DNA of 21,347 nt from a virus. Shown here one piece after another: positions 5,795 through 12,588 of this stretch. The stretch covers positions 1-21,347 of IMG/VR virus record IMGVR_UViG_3300010155_000127. One strand, written 5' to 3'. The notes beneath the pieces are model-generated. The model ran no database searches. It was not told the origin of the DNA and saw only the letters and a list, made by a program, of their open reading frames with translations. Position 1 is the first letter of the stretch. The number at the start of each line of letters is the position of its first letter. The translations under genes and the position numbers were made by a program.

Positions 5795-6196
5795 ATGAGC
5801 GAAGTAGATTTAGCTAACGACTTGGGGGTATGCCGGGAGACGGTGAAGAGGATCCGCAACCGGATTCTCAAACTTGGGGAAGACTACGAGAGGGGTCAGC
5901 ACAACCGGGTGGTGTACTTGCCTTCGGGAATTAAGAAAGTCTCGCAGGAGCTAATTCCGGACGACTACGGGGGTGATGTGAACGAGCCGGTTGTGATTAG
6001 TGGCAAGGTGACGAACTGGCGGTTCCGGAACAAGCGGATAGTGGAGGTTGATGGTCGGCATATTGTGAGGGTTAAGAATGCGGATTTGTATATGCCCAAC
6101 GGCAGGAGCGAGTTATGTCCGATAAGGTTCAAGGAGAACGCTAACGGATTTATTGTGCATGGGCCGGCACCGCGGAAGGCGGGTTATTGGAAATGA
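5795..6196 (+). CDS. HTH-containing hypothetical protein
   Basis: 133 residues from ATG 5795; an in-frame TTG at 5765 would lie within the upstream gene. The N-terminus has a helix-turn-helix (SEVDLANDLGVCRETVKRIRNRILKLGEDY, roughly 2-31). The remainder is strand-rich, with KVTNWRFRNKRIVEVDGRHIVRV and a GYWK end. It may be a DNA-binding regulator of the block or an adaptor with HTH-like fold; the family is not recognised. The stop overlaps the next start (ATGA). Confidence 0.55.
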   Translation: MSEVDLANDLGVCRETVKRIRNRILKLGEDYERGQHNRVVYLPSGIKKVSQELIPDDYGGDVNEPVVISGKVTNWRFRNKRIVEVDGRHIVRVKNADLYMPNGRSELCPIRFKENANGFIVHGPAPRKAGYWK

Positions 6197-6426
6197 GAAA
6201 GACTTGGTATTTTAGTTTTGATAAAGCTCCCAACTTCATGGTGAAGGTTGACGGGAAGCGGATCAACATGAGGTCGAAGGGAATGCCTACCGAGAGTGAG
6301 CTGGATGATTGGGTGGAGGCTACATGGATGAGGGCTTCTTATCACATGGCGGAGGGGCAGAGTGTGGAGTTTTATGTTTTGAACACTGTACTGGAGAGGT
6401 TCGATTTTGAGGATGTTTGCAGATGA
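6193..6426 (+). CDS. Hypothetical protein, 77 aa
   Basis: ATG 6193 overlaps the previous stop and its own stop overlaps the next ATG, in a run of overlapping small genes. The product starts MRKTWYFSFDKAPNFMVKVDGKRI, a likely beta-hairpin, followed by an acidic helix (ESELDDWVEATWMRA) and a final strand (SVEFYVLNTVLERFDF). No family is recognised. Confidence 0.55.
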   Translation: MRKTWYFSFDKAPNFMVKVDGKRINMRSKGMPTESELDDWVEATWMRASYHMAEGQSVEFYVLNTVLERFDFEDVCR

Positions 6427-6737
6427 GAAAGCCACCAAAGAGGCTGAAGATTTTGAACCTGACGTACAGTGTTGAGCTTTGTTCGAGGACAGCGCGGGAG
6501 TCGTCGGGGAGTGATGGTTGGTGTGATTTTGATGACTTGAAGATTGTTATATATAACGGTTTATCGGACGAGGCGAAGGCGGACACTTTTTTACATGAGT
6601 GCATCCATGCGGTTGCGTATGCGATGGGGATTGATTGGCGCAAGGAGGAACAGGTTTCGCGTCGGGTAGCGACGGGCTTGTGTACGTTATGGAAGGCCAA
6701 CCCCGGTGCATTCAAGTGGTGGTACAGTTTATTATGA
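6423..6737 (+). CDS. HExxH metallopeptidase-like protein
   Basis: 104 residues. DTFLHECIHAVAYAMGID (54-71) carries the zinc-metallopeptidase core HECIH (58-62), with hydrophobic residues on both sides as in ImmA/IrrE-like and related phage metallopeptidases. A downstream helix DWRKEEQVSRRVATGL (71-86) offers a third ligand Glu (E75 or E76). The N-terminal half is strand-like (KILNLTYSVEL, LKIVIYNGL), fitting the small alpha/beta fold. Some relatives of this group cleave repressors, but the substrate here is unknown, and no partner repressor is adjacent. An inactive structural relative is possible, but the catalytic residues are intact. Confidence 0.65.
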   Translation: MRKPPKRLKILNLTYSVELCSRTARESSGSDGWCDFDDLKIVIYNGLSDEAKADTFLHECIHAVAYAMGIDWRKEEQVSRRVATGLCTLWKANPGAFKWWYSLL

Positions 6738-7018
6738 AACCTGAAGACATAGCCCACAAGAGCGTGAACCGTTTTGTTGACAAGGCATACAACAAGTACA
6801 TGGCGGGTCAGGAGGAACACGGTGGATGCTTGGTTGAGAAGTGTGCATCGCTGGATTTTTTTTTAAAGCACATAGAGGAGGAGATTGTGGATCTCTGGCA
6901 TTATGTGCAGGCGTTCCGGATTGCACAGGCAGGCATGAGGGAGACGGAGTACGCGCATGAGGATGTGAAGAAGGTTCAGGAGATTTTGGACAAGGACAGA
7001 ATGGACCATGCGTTATAA
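6734..7018 (+). CDS. MazG-like nucleotide pyrophosphohydrolase-type protein
   Basis: 94 residues from ATG 6734 overlapping the previous stop. The pattern YNKYMAGQEEHGG (19-31) followed by HIEEEIVDLWHYVQAF (46-61) resembles all-alpha NTP pyrophosphohydrolases (MazG/dUTPase superfamily), where the E-E-x-x-D cluster binds magnesium. Phages use such enzymes for nucleotide-pool or (p)ppGpp control. The protein is shorter than full MazG and lacks a clear second acidic motif beyond the C-terminal EYAHEDVKKVQEILDKD helix. The call is therefore at the superfamily level only. Confidence 0.45.
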   Translation: MKPEDIAHKSVNRFVDKAYNKYMAGQEEHGGCLVEKCASLDFFLKHIEEEIVDLWHYVQAFRIAQAGMRETEYAHEDVKKVQEILDKDRMDHAL

Positions 7019-7235
7019 AAACAAGACCAAGAGGGTCGGCAGGGGCAGGCTTGTCGGCGTGATGAACAAGGCCGGTAGGTTTGGCGCGGCGAAGGAGTAC
7101 GTCTTCACGTTTCTTCGAGGTGAAGGTGGTGACGTTCCTTATTTGTTCACTCAGGCGCAGCTTGATGTGGCGGAGGACAGGGCGACAAAGAATCCGGAGG
7201 ATCTTTTGCCCAGAAGGAAATTCTTCTTTTTTTGA
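7008..7235 (+). CDS. Hypothetical basic protein, 75 aa
   Basis: ATG 7008 overlaps the previous gene by 11 bases and the stop overlaps the next ATG (TGATG). The N-terminus is Lys/Arg/Gly-rich (KNKTKRVGRGRLVG), followed by an FLRGEGGDVPYLFTQAQLDVAEDRA segment that could be a small strand-helix unit, and it ends in a run of Phe. No family is recognised. The basic start suggests nucleic-acid contact. Confidence 0.5.
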   Translation: MRYKNKTKRVGRGRLVGVMNKAGRFGAAKEYVFTFLRGEGGDVPYLFTQAQLDVAEDRATKNPEDLLPRRKFFFF

Positions 7236-7699
7236 TGGAGGTTGAGCTGGACAACGGTGAGATTCTCATGGCGACGATGCTTGGCCTGTTGAGGAACAGT
7301 GTCAACAGGGCGGCTGGGGTGGTGGACCGGAAGAAGGGTGATCTGGATCCGACGACGATGGACATTGATGGGATGGCGGCGGAGGTGGCGTTTTGCAAGT
7401 TCCAGAATTTGTATCCTGATTTTTCGTTGAACCCGCAGAAGCTGACCTATGATTGTTTGACGCAGGACGGCAACAAGGTTGACATAAAGCAGACGCATTA
7501 TCTGGATGGCCGGCTGTTGGTAAACACTGACAAGGTCAAGGCGGAGACGACGCATTATGTTTTGGTAATTGGCCGGGTTCCGAAATTCCGGATGGCGGGT
7601 TATGTGGAGAAGGAGGAAATTTTTCGGGACGAGAACTTGACGGACTTGCATGGTCGCAAGGTTTACGCCGTGGAACAGAAGAGGTTAAAAAAGTTTTGA
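7235..7699 (+). CDS. PD-(D/E)XK-type phage endonuclease
   Basis: 154 residues from ATG 7235, which overlaps the previous TGA. MDIDGMAAEVAFCKFQNLYPD (42-62) and KVDIKQTHYLDGRLLV (81-96) form the usual catalytic frame: E50 on the first helix, then D83-x-K85 on the following strand. A strand TTHYVLVIGRVPKF and a GYVEKEEI turn follow, as in phage proteins of this length that I know as putative endonucleases. It lies directly before the large terminase and overlaps its start, so a packaging- or host-DNA-degradation role is plausible. Substrate and cut site cannot be deduced. Confidence 0.6.
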   Translation: MEVELDNGEILMATMLGLLRNSVNRAAGVVDRKKGDLDPTTMDIDGMAAEVAFCKFQNLYPDFSLNPQKLTYDCLTQDGNKVDIKQTHYLDGRLLVNTDKVKAETTHYVLVIGRVPKFRMAGYVEKEEIFRDENLTDLHGRKVYAVEQKRLKKF

Positions 7700-9303
7700 G
7701 TTGGGAGAAGCATGCATACGAGCCGCATCCTGTTTATCGGATGATAACTCAGGAGGATGCAAAGTTGATCCTGAAGGAGAAGGACGGCGAGAAGGTGTTG
7801 CGTGATGCGCTGGTGAAGCGCGGCACCAAGATACATCTGGAGAAGGCGGATCCCTTTAATCACGGGTACGAGCCTTGGCACTGGAAGGATGCCGGCGAGC
7901 TGGTGGAGGAGAATGATGCGATTCTTATTTCAGGAGGCAACCGGAGTGGCAAGACGGAATTTTGCGCGAAGTTTTGCATCAAGAAACTTTTGGAAAAACC
8001 GGACACGCGGATCGTGGCTTTTCACACGACGCACCAGAGTTCATTGCAGACGCAACAGCCGGTGTTATATAAGTATCTACCCAACGAGTTGAAGGGCCGC
8101 AAGATTCGCTCGACGATAGCCAATGTGAGTTACACGCAAAAGAATGGCTTTACGGAAAGCACATTCATCATGCCGAACCGGAGCCAGTTGTGGTGCATGC
8201 ATTACAGTCAGGATCCGCGGACGGTTGAGGGGTTGGAGCTGGATTATTGCTGGGCTGATGAGCTGATCCCGAAATCGTTGCTGGACACGATCCAGTTCAG
8301 GCTTGTGACACGATCCGGAAAGTTGCTTTTGTCGTTCACGCCGATTGAGGGCATGACGCCTGTTGTGAAGGATTTTGTTGCCGGCGGAGAGGTGACGGAG
8401 TGGATGGACAGCGAGTTGTTGCCGGGGATCAACTTCCCGGCTGCGCCGAAGGGGAAGATGCCGTACACGATGCGGGGGCATAAGGACAGGACGGCGGCGA
8501 TTTGGTTCTTCACCCTGTTCAACCCGTACAACCCGTACAGTGAGCTTGTGAAGCGTCTGGACGGCGCACACACAAGCGACATAAAGATTCGGGCCTATGG
8601 TTGGGCGGACAGCATGGTTGGCAATGCCTTTCCGCGATTTGGGGATGACCACATAATAAGTCATGCAGATTTACCAACGGGGGGTCAAAACTTCATGGTT
8701 ACGGATCCGGCTGGTTCGCGTAACTGGTTTTTCTTATGGGCCAGAGCTGTAGATGGCCGGGTGTATTTCTATCGGGAGTGGCCGGATTATAGTATGGGTG
8801 AATGGAGCCTGCCTTCGGCCAAGCCGGACGGTCAGCCCGGACCGGCCCAGAGAGCCGGCGGGGGAGCCAACAGCATTGCCGAGTACAAGCGGTTGATTCT
8901 TGAGCTGGAGGAGGGCGAGCCTATATTCCAGCGGCTTATTGATCCGAGGGCGGGTCGGGCCAAGTCGATGGATGGCCGTGAAATTCTGGATGAGCTGAAG
9001 CTGGGCGAGGATGGGCTTTGGTTTGATCAGGCGTCGGGTGCCAAGATCGATGAGGGGGTCACGCTGATAAACGACATGCTGTATTATGATCATCACAAGC
9101 CGATGCTGGACGACAACAAGCCGAAGATGTTTGTGAGTGATGCCTGCAAGAATTTAATTTATTCGCTACGCGAATGGACGGGGGCGGACAAGGAGCATGG
9201 GGCGAGCAAGGATCCCATTGACTGTTGCCGCTACGTCATACAGGAGGAGAATCTTTTGGTGTCGACCGACATGGTTGGTTCCAAGGGCGGAGGTGCGTAC
9301 TAA
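7696..9303 (+). CDS. terL: Terminase large subunit
   Basis: 535 residues. The start is taken as TTG 7696 (TTGA overlap with the previous stop, AGAGG about 11 bases upstream); the next ATG is 15 codons in. ATPase motifs: Walker A GGNRSGKT (80-87), Walker B with ELDYCWADE ending in D188-E189, and a coupling motif LLSFTP (211-216). The nuclease domain shows FMVTDPAG (D337), LIDPRAG (D416) and SKDPIDCCRY (D506/D509), the acidic triad of the RNase-H-like headful/cos nuclease. It pumps DNA into the prohead through the portal and cuts concatemers. Length and order match typical phage terminases. Confidence 0.92.
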   Translation: MSWEKHAYEPHPVYRMITQEDAKLILKEKDGEKVLRDALVKRGTKIHLEKADPFNHGYEPWHWKDAGELVEENDAILISGGNRSGKTEFCAKFCIKKLLEKPDTRIVAFHTTHQSSLQTQQPVLYKYLPNELKGRKIRSTIANVSYTQKNGFTESTFIMPNRSQLWCMHYSQDPRTVEGLELDYCWADELIPKSLLDTIQFRLVTRSGKLLLSFTPIEGMTPVVKDFVAGGEVTEWMDSELLPGINFPAAPKGKMPYTMRGHKDRTAAIWFFTLFNPYNPYSELVKRLDGAHTSDIKIRAYGWADSMVGNAFPRFGDDHIISHADLPTGGQNFMVTDPAGSRNWFFLWARAVDGRVYFYREWPDYSMGEWSLPSAKPDGQPGPAQRAGGGANSIAEYKRLILELEEGEPIFQRLIDPRAGRAKSMDGREILDELKLGEDGLWFDQASGAKIDEGVTLINDMLYYDHHKPMLDDNKPKMFVSDACKNLIYSLREWTGADKEHGASKDPIDCCRYVIQEENLLVSTDMVGSKGGGAY

Positions 9304-9488
9304 TGGGAACTTTTCCAAAGCTATTATCGTTTAAGGAGGCGTCAGAGTTTAGTGGCCTGACGGTCAGGGAGCTTCAGCGTCTTGCTGATTGCGGAAAGTT
9401 GCGGGCGGTTATCCCGGTCCACAGGAAAAGAAAATTTATAAAACAGCAACTAGCTGAATTCATGGAGGACTTATTATGTCAAAAATAG
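9303..9488 (+). CDS. Excisionase-like HTH protein between terminase and portal
   Basis: 61 residues from ATG 9303, overlapping the terminase stop (TAATG), with its end running 13 bases into the portal gene. LLSFKEASEFSGLTVRELQRLADCGKLRAVIPVHRKRKFIKQQLAEF is a MerR/excisionase-type winged HTH like the one at 673-867, but with divergent sequence. Its place between terminase and portal is unusual for a regulator. It could bind packaging DNA (a small-terminase-like role), regulate late genes or be a moron; none is proven. An earlier in-frame start at 9225 falls inside the terminase and is rejected. Confidence 0.65.
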   Translation: MGTFPKLLSFKEASEFSGLTVRELQRLADCGKLRAVIPVHRKRKFIKQQLAEFMEDLLCQK

Positions 9489-11560
9489 ACGTTAAACAAA
9501 TCGCGTCGGAATACAGTCGAGCCGGGGGTTATAACAACACCTATACCGCTTGGTACAGGGCTGACAGTATTCGGTTTAGTAGATGGAATGGCCAGACCGA
9601 CGATGGCCGGAAGCATCAGTACAAGCAGTCAAAGAAGAAGGTTTTCCCTTGGGACGGCGCGGCGGATGTCAGGGTTAGGCTGGCGGACACGATCATCAGT
9701 GAGAACTCTGACATTATGACGACGGCGTTCCAGCGCGGAACACTTCGTGCAAGCCCAACGGAGAGCGGTGACGGCTCGCAGTCGGCATTGGTTACGACGC
9801 TCCTGAAGTACTACAAGGAGAACAAGCTGATGAACGAGATGCGGCAGGAGGCGCACTTGCTTGCCAACTACGGTCAACAGTATGGCATTGGAGTTTTACA
9901 GGTTGGCTGGGAGAAGGAGGAGACGAAGGCGAAGAAGCCGGTAACCATGGAGGACGTTGTTGCGTTTTCACAGGAAGCCGACCCACAGTCAGCCGAGGCG
10001 AATCTTCCCCAGATGATCATGGATCCTGAACAGGAGGATGCAGCCGTTGAGGTTGTAGCGGCCCTGATGGATGTCAGGCGCAACACGGCGAAGCGCGGTA
10101 TAAAGGAATTGAGGGAAACCGGGACGACAGAGATCCCGGTTGCCGAGGTTACAAAAAACACACCACAAATTTCGGCACTCAGGCTGGACGATGACTTCTT
10201 TGTGCCGCCGGAGACGATAGACCTACAGGATGCGAGGTTTTGTTTCCGCCGGGTCTGGATGACGGAGGTTCAGTTACGTCAGGCGGACTTCGATGAGAAG
10301 TGGGTGGAGAGGGTTATTGCTACCAAGTCACAACCGGGCATGGTATACAGCGACACATACACGCAATTCACAAATGACACGGGTCAACAGGAGGGGCTGT
10401 ATGAGATTGTTTATGCTTATTACCGTGAACTGGATGAGGATGGCATGCCGGGGATTCACTGTTGTGTTTTTACGCCGAGCATCACAGATGCTACAGGCAA
10501 AAAGGAGATGCTTGACTACATGGCGGGAGTATATCCGTTTGTGGCTTACAGGCGGGAATCGGTAACCAGAAAGTTTATTGACAGCCGTGGGGTTTCGGAG
10601 ATCTGCATGACATGGCAGGACGAGATCAAGACGCAGCGCGACATGTTAAGTGATCGTGCGAGCCTGATCATAAATCCGCCCATAGTCCATGCGGCCCGGT
10701 CCGGATCCAACTACGAGTTCAAGCCGGGAACGGCAATTGCGGAGATGCGGCAGGGTGAGGTTCGGTATCTGGATCCTCCGCGGTCGAACCCAATGGAGAG
10801 CCTCTCGATCATAGAATATGTCGAGCGTCAGGCGGCTGAATACTTTGGCCGCTCGACAGAGAAAGGTGACCCAACGACGGCGGCACTCAGGCGTCAGGCC
10901 ATGGTTGACACCTACATGTCATGCTGGTCCGAGGCGTTCACGATGATATTTAAGTTGATACAGGAATTCGTGAGTGACGAGGAGCTGGCGCGGATAGCCG
11001 GCAAGGAGGTTGCGCTTCCGAAGTCGTCGGCGGAGATTCAGGGTAATTTTGATTTCCGGACGGTGTTCGATGTTCGCGAGATGGATCAGGATTACATGTC
11101 CTCCAAGTTGCAGGCGATGAGCCAGTTTGTTTTGCCGGAGGACACGGCAGGCGTGATTGATCGAGCGGCCTATACGAAGTTCAAGGCGACACTGATTGAC
11201 CCGGTACTGGCCGACATGGTTGTGCAGGACAAGACCGGTGCAACGCAACAGTCGTTCGACAAGGTGAACAGCGACATCGGCTTCATGGCCTTGGGCAACG
11301 AACCGCAATATGTTGAGAACGATCCGACTGCCGAGATGAAGATGAAGTTCATGGAACAGATCCTTGGCAACAACCCGAAGTATCAGGAGATGTTGCAGGA
11401 GGGTGGAGACGAGAGGTTCTCGGAGCTGGTTCAGAACTACGGGAAGAACTTGCAGCATTCTGTTACGCAAAGGCAGAACGCAGAGGTAGGCCGGGTCGGC
11501 GTTCAGCCGGTCGGAGGAGGTCAAGGCGGTCAGGCCGGAGGACAGGGTGGTGGATACTAA
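9476..11560 (+). CDS. Portal protein
   Basis: 694 residues with a clear ribosome site (GGAGG just upstream of ATG 9476). Long portal of the podovirus/P22-like size class. The N-terminal part has the recurring FPWDGAADVRVRLAD motif (57-71), then a helical region with ENSDIMTTAFQRG, a mixed core, an EYVERQAAEYFGRS segment that fits the portal stem helices, and a Gly/Gln-rich C-terminus (GGGQGGQAGGQGGGY). It forms the dodecameric ring at one capsid vertex, through which terminase packages DNA and to which the tail docks. Position next to terminase supports this. Confidence 0.85.
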   Translation: MSKIDVKQIASEYSRAGGYNNTYTAWYRADSIRFSRWNGQTDDGRKHQYKQSKKKVFPWDGAADVRVRLADTIISENSDIMTTAFQRGTLRASPTESGDGSQSALVTTLLKYYKENKLMNEMRQEAHLLANYGQQYGIGVLQVGWEKEETKAKKPVTMEDVVAFSQEADPQSAEANLPQMIMDPEQEDAAVEVVAALMDVRRNTAKRGIKELRETGTTEIPVAEVTKNTPQISALRLDDDFFVPPETIDLQDARFCFRRVWMTEVQLRQADFDEKWVERVIATKSQPGMVYSDTYTQFTNDTGQQEGLYEIVYAYYRELDEDGMPGIHCCVFTPSITDATGKKEMLDYMAGVYPFVAYRRESVTRKFIDSRGVSEICMTWQDEIKTQRDMLSDRASLIINPPIVHAARSGSNYEFKPGTAIAEMRQGEVRYLDPPRSNPMESLSIIEYVERQAAEYFGRSTEKGDPTTAALRRQAMVDTYMSCWSEAFTMIFKLIQEFVSDEELARIAGKEVALPKSSAEIQGNFDFRTVFDVREMDQDYMSSKLQAMSQFVLPEDTAGVIDRAAYTKFKATLIDPVLADMVVQDKTGATQQSFDKVNSDIGFMALGNEPQYVENDPTAEMKMKFMEQILGNNPKYQEMLQEGGDERFSELVQNYGKNLQHSVTQRQNAEVGRVGVQPVGGGQGGQAGGQGGGY

Positions 11561-11563
11561 TTT

Positions 11564-11797
11564 ATGGAACTCAACGAACAGCAACTAATATCTGCGATAA
11601 GAAACCTGACAGATGACAACGAGATATATGTCGCGTTGAAACAACTGTTTGAACAGCAGATAAGAATAGGGGTGGATGCGCTGACTGCACAACCATCACA
11701 AAGAGACTCCGAGCGGCACTGGAATGCCGGGTATGTATATTCGATAGAACAATTGTTCGACCGGATAAACGAGATACGGAAAGCAAAGATAGAATAA
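11564..11797 (+). CDS. Hypothetical helical protein after portal, 77 aa
   Basis: Starts three bases after the portal stop. The protein looks all-helical: LNEQQLISAIRNL, EIYVALKQLFEQQIRIGVDAL and a C-terminal SIEQLFDRINEIRKAKIE. No family is recognised. It is the last + strand gene before the minus-strand gene; the terminator behind it has its T-run on the minus strand. Confidence 0.6.
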   Translation: MELNEQQLISAIRNLTDDNEIYVALKQLFEQQIRIGVDALTAQPSQRDSERHWNAGYVYSIEQLFDRINEIRKAKIE

Positions 11798-11826
11798 AAA
11801 ACCCCGCGCACCTTTCGGTGCCGGGG
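11796..11826 (-). terminator. Rho-independent terminator of the minus-strand gene
   Basis: Read on the minus strand, CCCCG-GCACC-type arms pair over 10 bp with one bulge around a short loop (arms at 11817-11826 and 11802-11812). A run of six T (A6 at 11796-11801 on the + strand) follows. On the + strand the stem is not followed by T, so it ends the leftward transcript, not the portal operon. Confidence 0.75.
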
Positions 11827-11837
11827 CTGCAGGCGTG

Positions 11838-12197
11838 TTACGCCTCAACTGCGTGACGGTAACCAACCAGCGGAAGGGTTTTCAGTTTCACCCATCGTGC
11901 TAACTCTGCGTGAAACCGCTTTGGAACCTTTCGGTTATTGTCAAACCTTTCTGGTAACAAGCCAGTGTCAAGATCGACATACGCCCAAGCGCGGTCAGTA
12001 ATTCCGTCATGCGGATTGCCGGTGTTGAAGACCAACACCAGTTCCTCATTATCGTCAAGGTCTGCCGCGACCTGATTGCCTTCGCCATCAGTCCACACAA
12101 ACCTGTCAAATAGAGGAGACTCGAAAAAATTGTGATCATGGATGTCTCCATTCTCATCAATTGTTTCAGTATCCCATTCGTACAATACTGTATCCAA
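11838..12197 (-). CDS. Acidic protein of a minus-strand moron
   Basis: 119 residues from TTG at 12197. I prefer it to the in-frame GTG at 12206 because AGGAGG (12211-12206) touches that GTG but lies eight bases from the TTG. The product is very acidic (25 Asp/Glu against 11 Lys/Arg), with most acid in the first ~85 residues (DTETIDENGDIHDHNFFES, DGEGN, DLDDNEE). The C-terminal ~30 residues are basic (VPKRFHAELARWVKLK). It is the only minus-strand gene and has its own promoter and terminator. I do not recognise the family. A DNA-mimic or anti-host role is a possible reading of the acidity, without direct support. Confidence 0.7.
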   Translation of the reverse strand: MDTVLYEWDTETIDENGDIHDHNFFESPLFDRFVWTDGEGNQVAADLDDNEELVLVFNTGNPHDGITDRAWAYVDLDTGLLPERFDNNRKVPKRFHAELARWVKLKTLPLVGYRHAVEA

Positions 12198-12205
12198 TAA
12201 TCTCA

Positions 12206-12211
12206 CCTCCT
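12206..12211 (-). promoter_or_regulatory. Shine-Dalgarno deciding the TTG start
   Basis: AGGAGG on the minus strand (12211 to 12206), within AAAGGAGGTGA. It is eight bases from TTG 12197 but overlaps the alternative GTG at 12206-12204, which argues for TTG. Confidence 0.65.
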
Positions 12212-12300
12212 TTCGGGGTTATATGTAAGAGAACAATTGCTTGCAGCCTGTTTGAATTTATACTCAAAGAATAATTTCAAACGACACAAGCAAAGGAGAC

Positions 12301-12309
12301 ATTATATCA
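12301..12309 (-). promoter_or_regulatory. Extended -10 promoter of the minus-strand gene
   Basis: On the minus strand the sequence reads TGATATAAT (12309 to 12301): a perfect TATAAT with the TGn extension. No good -35 is seen 16-18 bases upstream, which is normal for extended -10 promoters. Transcription would begin near 12294, giving a leader of about 97 bases that contains a 7-bp inverted repeat (12250-12256 with 12276-12282). Confidence 0.6.
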
Positions 12310-12517
12310 TATTGGGTTTTCAAAAATCTGGGATTCTGGTGTTTTCGAGCCTCAAAAGTTTCTAGTTGTTAGGAAATAAAAAGTTAAAAAAAACGGTTGA
12401 CACTGTTTTTTGAGTTTCCCCGAACAGGATTATATCAAACTAAATTAGCCCTATTATTATTATTATACCTATCAACCCGATTACCTGGACTAAAGCATAA
12501 CCAATGGCTTGCCTTCG

Positions 12518-12554
12518 CGTTATAAAGGCGACGGGTTCTTCGCACCTTTAAGCG
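12518..12554 (+). promoter_or_regulatory. Stem-loop in the scaffold/capsid leader
   Basis: CGTTaTAAAGGCG (12518-12530) can pair with CGcaCCTTTAAGCG (12541-12554) over 12 pairs, with two small bulges and a 10-base loop. No T-run follows, so it is not a classic terminator. It may be an mRNA leader structure for the strongly expressed head genes. Confidence 0.4.
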
Positions 12555-12588
12555 ATGTCTACCTACTTGCGGGTAATAAAAATTTAGC

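Larger units (their letters stand above)
12198..12588. other. 391-base intergenic region between divergent genes
   Basis: Holds the promoter and leader of the minus-strand gene on its left. On the right is the leader of the scaffold/capsid block: a perfect TTGACA (12397-12402) with no convincing -10 at the right distance, an A/T-rich stretch with repeated ATT (12452-12466), and a bulged stem-loop at 12518-12554. No gene is supported here. Confidence 0.6.

Noticed and set aside
5478-5806. 14-base repeat AAATGAGCGAAGTA at 5478 and 5793 near gene starts
   Set aside because: Short, read in different frames, and likely coincidental re-use of a start-region sequence.
10919-11584. 221-codon minus-strand frame opposite the portal
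   Set aside because: Low-complexity Leu/Arg/His-rich product typical of an antisense shadow; the portal on the + strand is well supported.
12397-12436. Promoter built on the perfect TTGACA at 12397
   Set aside because: The -10-like TTATAT lies 27-28 bases away and nothing near TATAAT is at 16-18 bases, so a sigma70 promoter is not supported.
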